DNA from: a virus
IMG/VR virus record: IMGVR_UViG_3300047508_000077
Coordinates: 1-40,150 of that record
Length of the DNA: 40,150 nt
Strand: one strand, 5' to 3'
Of this stretch, positions 38,619 to 40,150 are shown in pieces. The stretch's first letter is position 1. Every line of letters begins with the position of its first letter. The translations under genes and the position numbers were made by a program. The notes beneath the pieces are model-generated. The model was not told the origin of the DNA, ran no database searches, and saw only the letters and a program-made list of their open reading frames with translations.

Positions 38619-39561
38619 TGAGTATCCGGTCGCGGATCACCGCGGCGACCTCGCGCATCATGAGCGGCGGCACGGCGCGCGCGACGCGCTCCCACTGCTG
38701 CGCATACGTTCCGGTGAGCTCGAAGTCGTCGGGGAATCCGGCGACGGCTTTGAGCTCGCGCATGGTGAAGCGCCGCCGCTCGCCGAGCTCGGCTTCCACC
38801 TGGAGCGCGCGCGTCGCCTGGAGCGTCGCCGCGGCGCGGTAGGCCGACGAGTAGCGGTGATGATTGAAACCGTTGGCCCCTTCGACGGCGCGCAAATGCG
38901 GCACCGCATCGGCGACCGAGTACGAATACCGGAAGGGCCGCGGAAACGCCGGATCACGCGCGAGGTCTTCGCGCACGCCGATGAAGATAAGCCGCTCGCG
39001 GCTTTGCGGCACGCCGAGCCATTTCGCGTCGAGTACCTGCGACCGCACGCGGTAACCGTGCGCCTGGAACGCGGCGAGGATATCGAGGAAATATCCTTTG
39101 GCGACGCCCTTCACGAGTCCGCTCACGTTCTCGGCGACGAAGACTTTCGGGCGAAGCTCGCCGACGATCCGCGCATATTCGAAAAACAGATCGTCGGTGC
39201 GTTGCTCTGTATCGCTGTACGGTTTCACACTACCCCAGTCGCGGGCGCGTTTCCCGGCGCTCGAAAAGCTCGCGCACGGCGGCGAACCTTCGAGCACGTC
39301 GACGCCGCGGTCGCCGATTGAATCTAGGGCCGTTTCCGCCGCGGCAATCAGGGTTTTAGCCGTGACCGTGCGCACGTCGGAAGCGTCGAGCGGCGTCTCG
39401 GGGAAGTTGGCGCGGTACGTGTCGCGCGCCGCGGCGACGAATTCGCAAGCGTAGACGACGCGGAAGCCCGCCATGCGGAAGCCGAGACACGAGCCGCCGC
39501 AACCCGAAAAGAGCGACGCGACCGTGTAACCGTTCCGCGGCACCGCGGCGATCTCGGTCAT
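38611..39561 (-). CDS. C5-cytosine DNA methyltransferase with motif X Asn-to-Arg change
   Basis: 316 residues from ATG 39561 (an ATG at 39639 would overlap the ParB-like gene and add an unconserved tail). All catalytic motifs are present: I LFSGCGG (17-23), II with Glu40, IV SPPCASFS with Cys96, VI AENV with Glu144, VIII QSRER (186-190), IX RRRFTMREL (262-270) and GFPDDF. The target domain is short. In motif X, where methyltransferases normally have GN(A/S)V, this protein reads ARAVPP: Arg295 replaces the Asn near the transferred group. An engineered Asn-to-Lys change in motif X of M.MpeI is known to let it use carboxy-SAM and make 5-carboxymethylcytosine. With the CmoA-like neighbour, DNA carboxymethylation is the likely reaction (inference). 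Confidence 0.92.
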   Translation of the reverse strand: MTEIAAVPRNGYTVASLFSGCGGSCLGFRMAGFRVVYACEFVAAARDTYRANFPETPLDASDVRTVTAKTLIAAAETALDSIGDRGVDVLEGSPPCASFSSAGKRARDWGSVKPYSDTEQRTDDLFFEYARIVGELRPKVFVAENVSGLVKGVAKGYFLDILAAFQAHGYRVRSQVLDAKWLGVPQSRERLIFIGVREDLARDPAFPRPFRYSYSVADAVPHLRAVEGANGFNHHRYSSAYRAAATLQATRALQVEAELGERRRFTMRELKAVAGFPDDFELTGTYAQQWERVARAVPPLMMREVAAVIRDRILNA

Positions 39562-39583
39562 CGTCGGCACGCGATAGGCGGGC

Positions 39584-40102
39584 TTAGAATCGATAGCCGC
39601 ACTTCGGGCACTCGTGCTCGGTTGCCATGTTGCCGTCATATTCTCGAAACTCTTCGGGTGCGCTCACGCCGCGCATGAGCTTTTGAAATTCGTCATCAGT
39701 GAAGCCGATCAAGTCGAGCGCGTACGCGTCGCGGAGCTCGCTCAATTCACCCGCGAGCAACGTGTTGTCCCATTGCGCGTTGAGCGCGAGCTTGTTGTCG
39801 GCGAGCACATACGCGCGTTTCTTCGCGTCGCTCCAACCGCGGGCGACCAGTACGGGCACGTTGACGTATCCGAGCTTGCGCGCGGCGAGTACGCGACCGT
39901 GACCCGCGATGATGCCGTCGAGCTCGTCGATCAAAACCGGGATCGTCCATCCCCACTCGCGGATCGACGCGGCGATCTGCGCAACGTGCGCGTCGTCGTG
40001 CACGCGGGCATTCCTCGCGTACGGCACGAGCGACGCAACCGAGCGCGTCTCAAGCGCCGCGGCGGCGGGTCTGAGCGATAAAAGCTCGGTCGATGGGCTC
40101 AT
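39584..40102 (-). CDS. Stand-alone ParB/Srx-like domain protein
   Basis: 172 residues from ATG 40102; a TTG at 40141 would lie in the terminal repeat. Residues 20-125 match the ParB-like domain usually fused to phage DNA methylases: LVPYARNARVHDDAHVAQIA, IREWGWTIPVLID, GIIAGHGRVLAARKLGYVNV, AYVLADNKLALNAQWDNTLL. The end is HECPKCGYRF, a half ribbon. Here no methylase is fused; a C5 methyltransferase gene follows 22 bases after the stop. ParB-type domains bind DNA and nucleotides, some with nuclease activity. A link to the modification enzyme, for example target control, is inferred from its usual partner. Confidence 0.85.
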   Translation of the reverse strand: MSPSTELLSLRPAAAALETRSVASLVPYARNARVHDDAHVAQIAASIREWGWTIPVLIDELDGIIAGHGRVLAARKLGYVNVPVLVARGWSDAKKRAYVLADNKLALNAQWDNTLLAGELSELRDAYALDLIGFTDDEFQKLMRGVSAPEEFREYDGNMATEHECPKCGYRF

Positions 40103-40119
40103 AGCCGCGGAGTACTCCC

Positions 40120-40150
40120 ACTTTTCATTCCGAAATTGCAAAAATTCGAC
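40120..40150. repeat. Right copy of 31-bp terminal direct repeat
   Basis: Identical to bases 1-31. See the left copy; together they show that the contig closes on itself with a unit length of about 40,119 bp. Confidence 0.95.

Noticed and set aside
1-40150. tRNA genes, CRISPR arrays, insertion sequences, retron or DGR elements
   Set aside because: No cloverleaf-like sequence, spaced repeats, transposase or reverse transcriptase was found by eye. The fibre repeats are protein-coding modules, not a DGR template pair.

Overview
The window is a complete, GC-rich genome of a tailed phage or prophage with a siphovirus-type tail. The first 31 bases recur exactly as the last 31, so the contig closes into a circle of about 40,119 bp. 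Every gene I can support lies on the minus strand, so transcription runs from high to low coordinates. Many genes meet at ATGA or TTGA stop/start overlaps. The host cannot be fixed from sequence. GC-rich codons, Shine-Dalgarno starts and one sigma70-like promoter suggest a GC-rich bacterium, perhaps Gram-negative. A large serine recombinase suggests a temperate phage, but I see no clear repressor.

Layout in the direction of transcription. About 1,844 to 294 holds two small conserved genes and a fusion of a P-loop kinase with an HNH nuclease. A probable small gene then crosses the contig junction. From 40,102 to 37,893 comes a DNA-modification cluster inside the packaging module: a ParB-like domain, a C5-cytosine methyltransferase and a CmoA-like carboxy-SAM synthase. 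After it follow the terminase subunits, portal, HK97 prohead protease, major capsid, connector genes, a second capsid-like paralogue, tail terminator, tail tube with a BACON domain, tail chaperones with a -1 frameshift site, a tape measure of 1115 residues, a large hub/beta-helix protein, and a tail fibre ending in an S74 intramolecular chaperone. The late block ends near 16,682.

A 356-bp intergenic region with a strong promoter starts the early block (16,325 to 7,287). It holds a small ribbon-helix-helix candidate, zinc ribbons, a YqaJ-type exonuclease with a RecT-like annealing protein, the serine recombinase, a VRR-NUC nuclease and a replication initiator. From 7,103 to 3,685 there is a cassette of very small proteins, many with CxxC pairs, ending in a strong terminator. 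The unit at 3,524-2,166 (a zinc-finger/histone-like protein and a secreted protein) is flanked by terminators and looks like a moron. No endolysin or holin is recognisable.

The most interesting point is the modification cluster. The methyltransferase has every C5 motif, but the motif X Asn is Arg, and the adjacent gene is a CmoA homologue that keeps the carboxylate-binding Arg, with no CmoB in the genome. This suggests a natural pathway that makes carboxy-SAM and puts 5-carboxymethylcytosine into phage DNA. That function is inferred, not shown.
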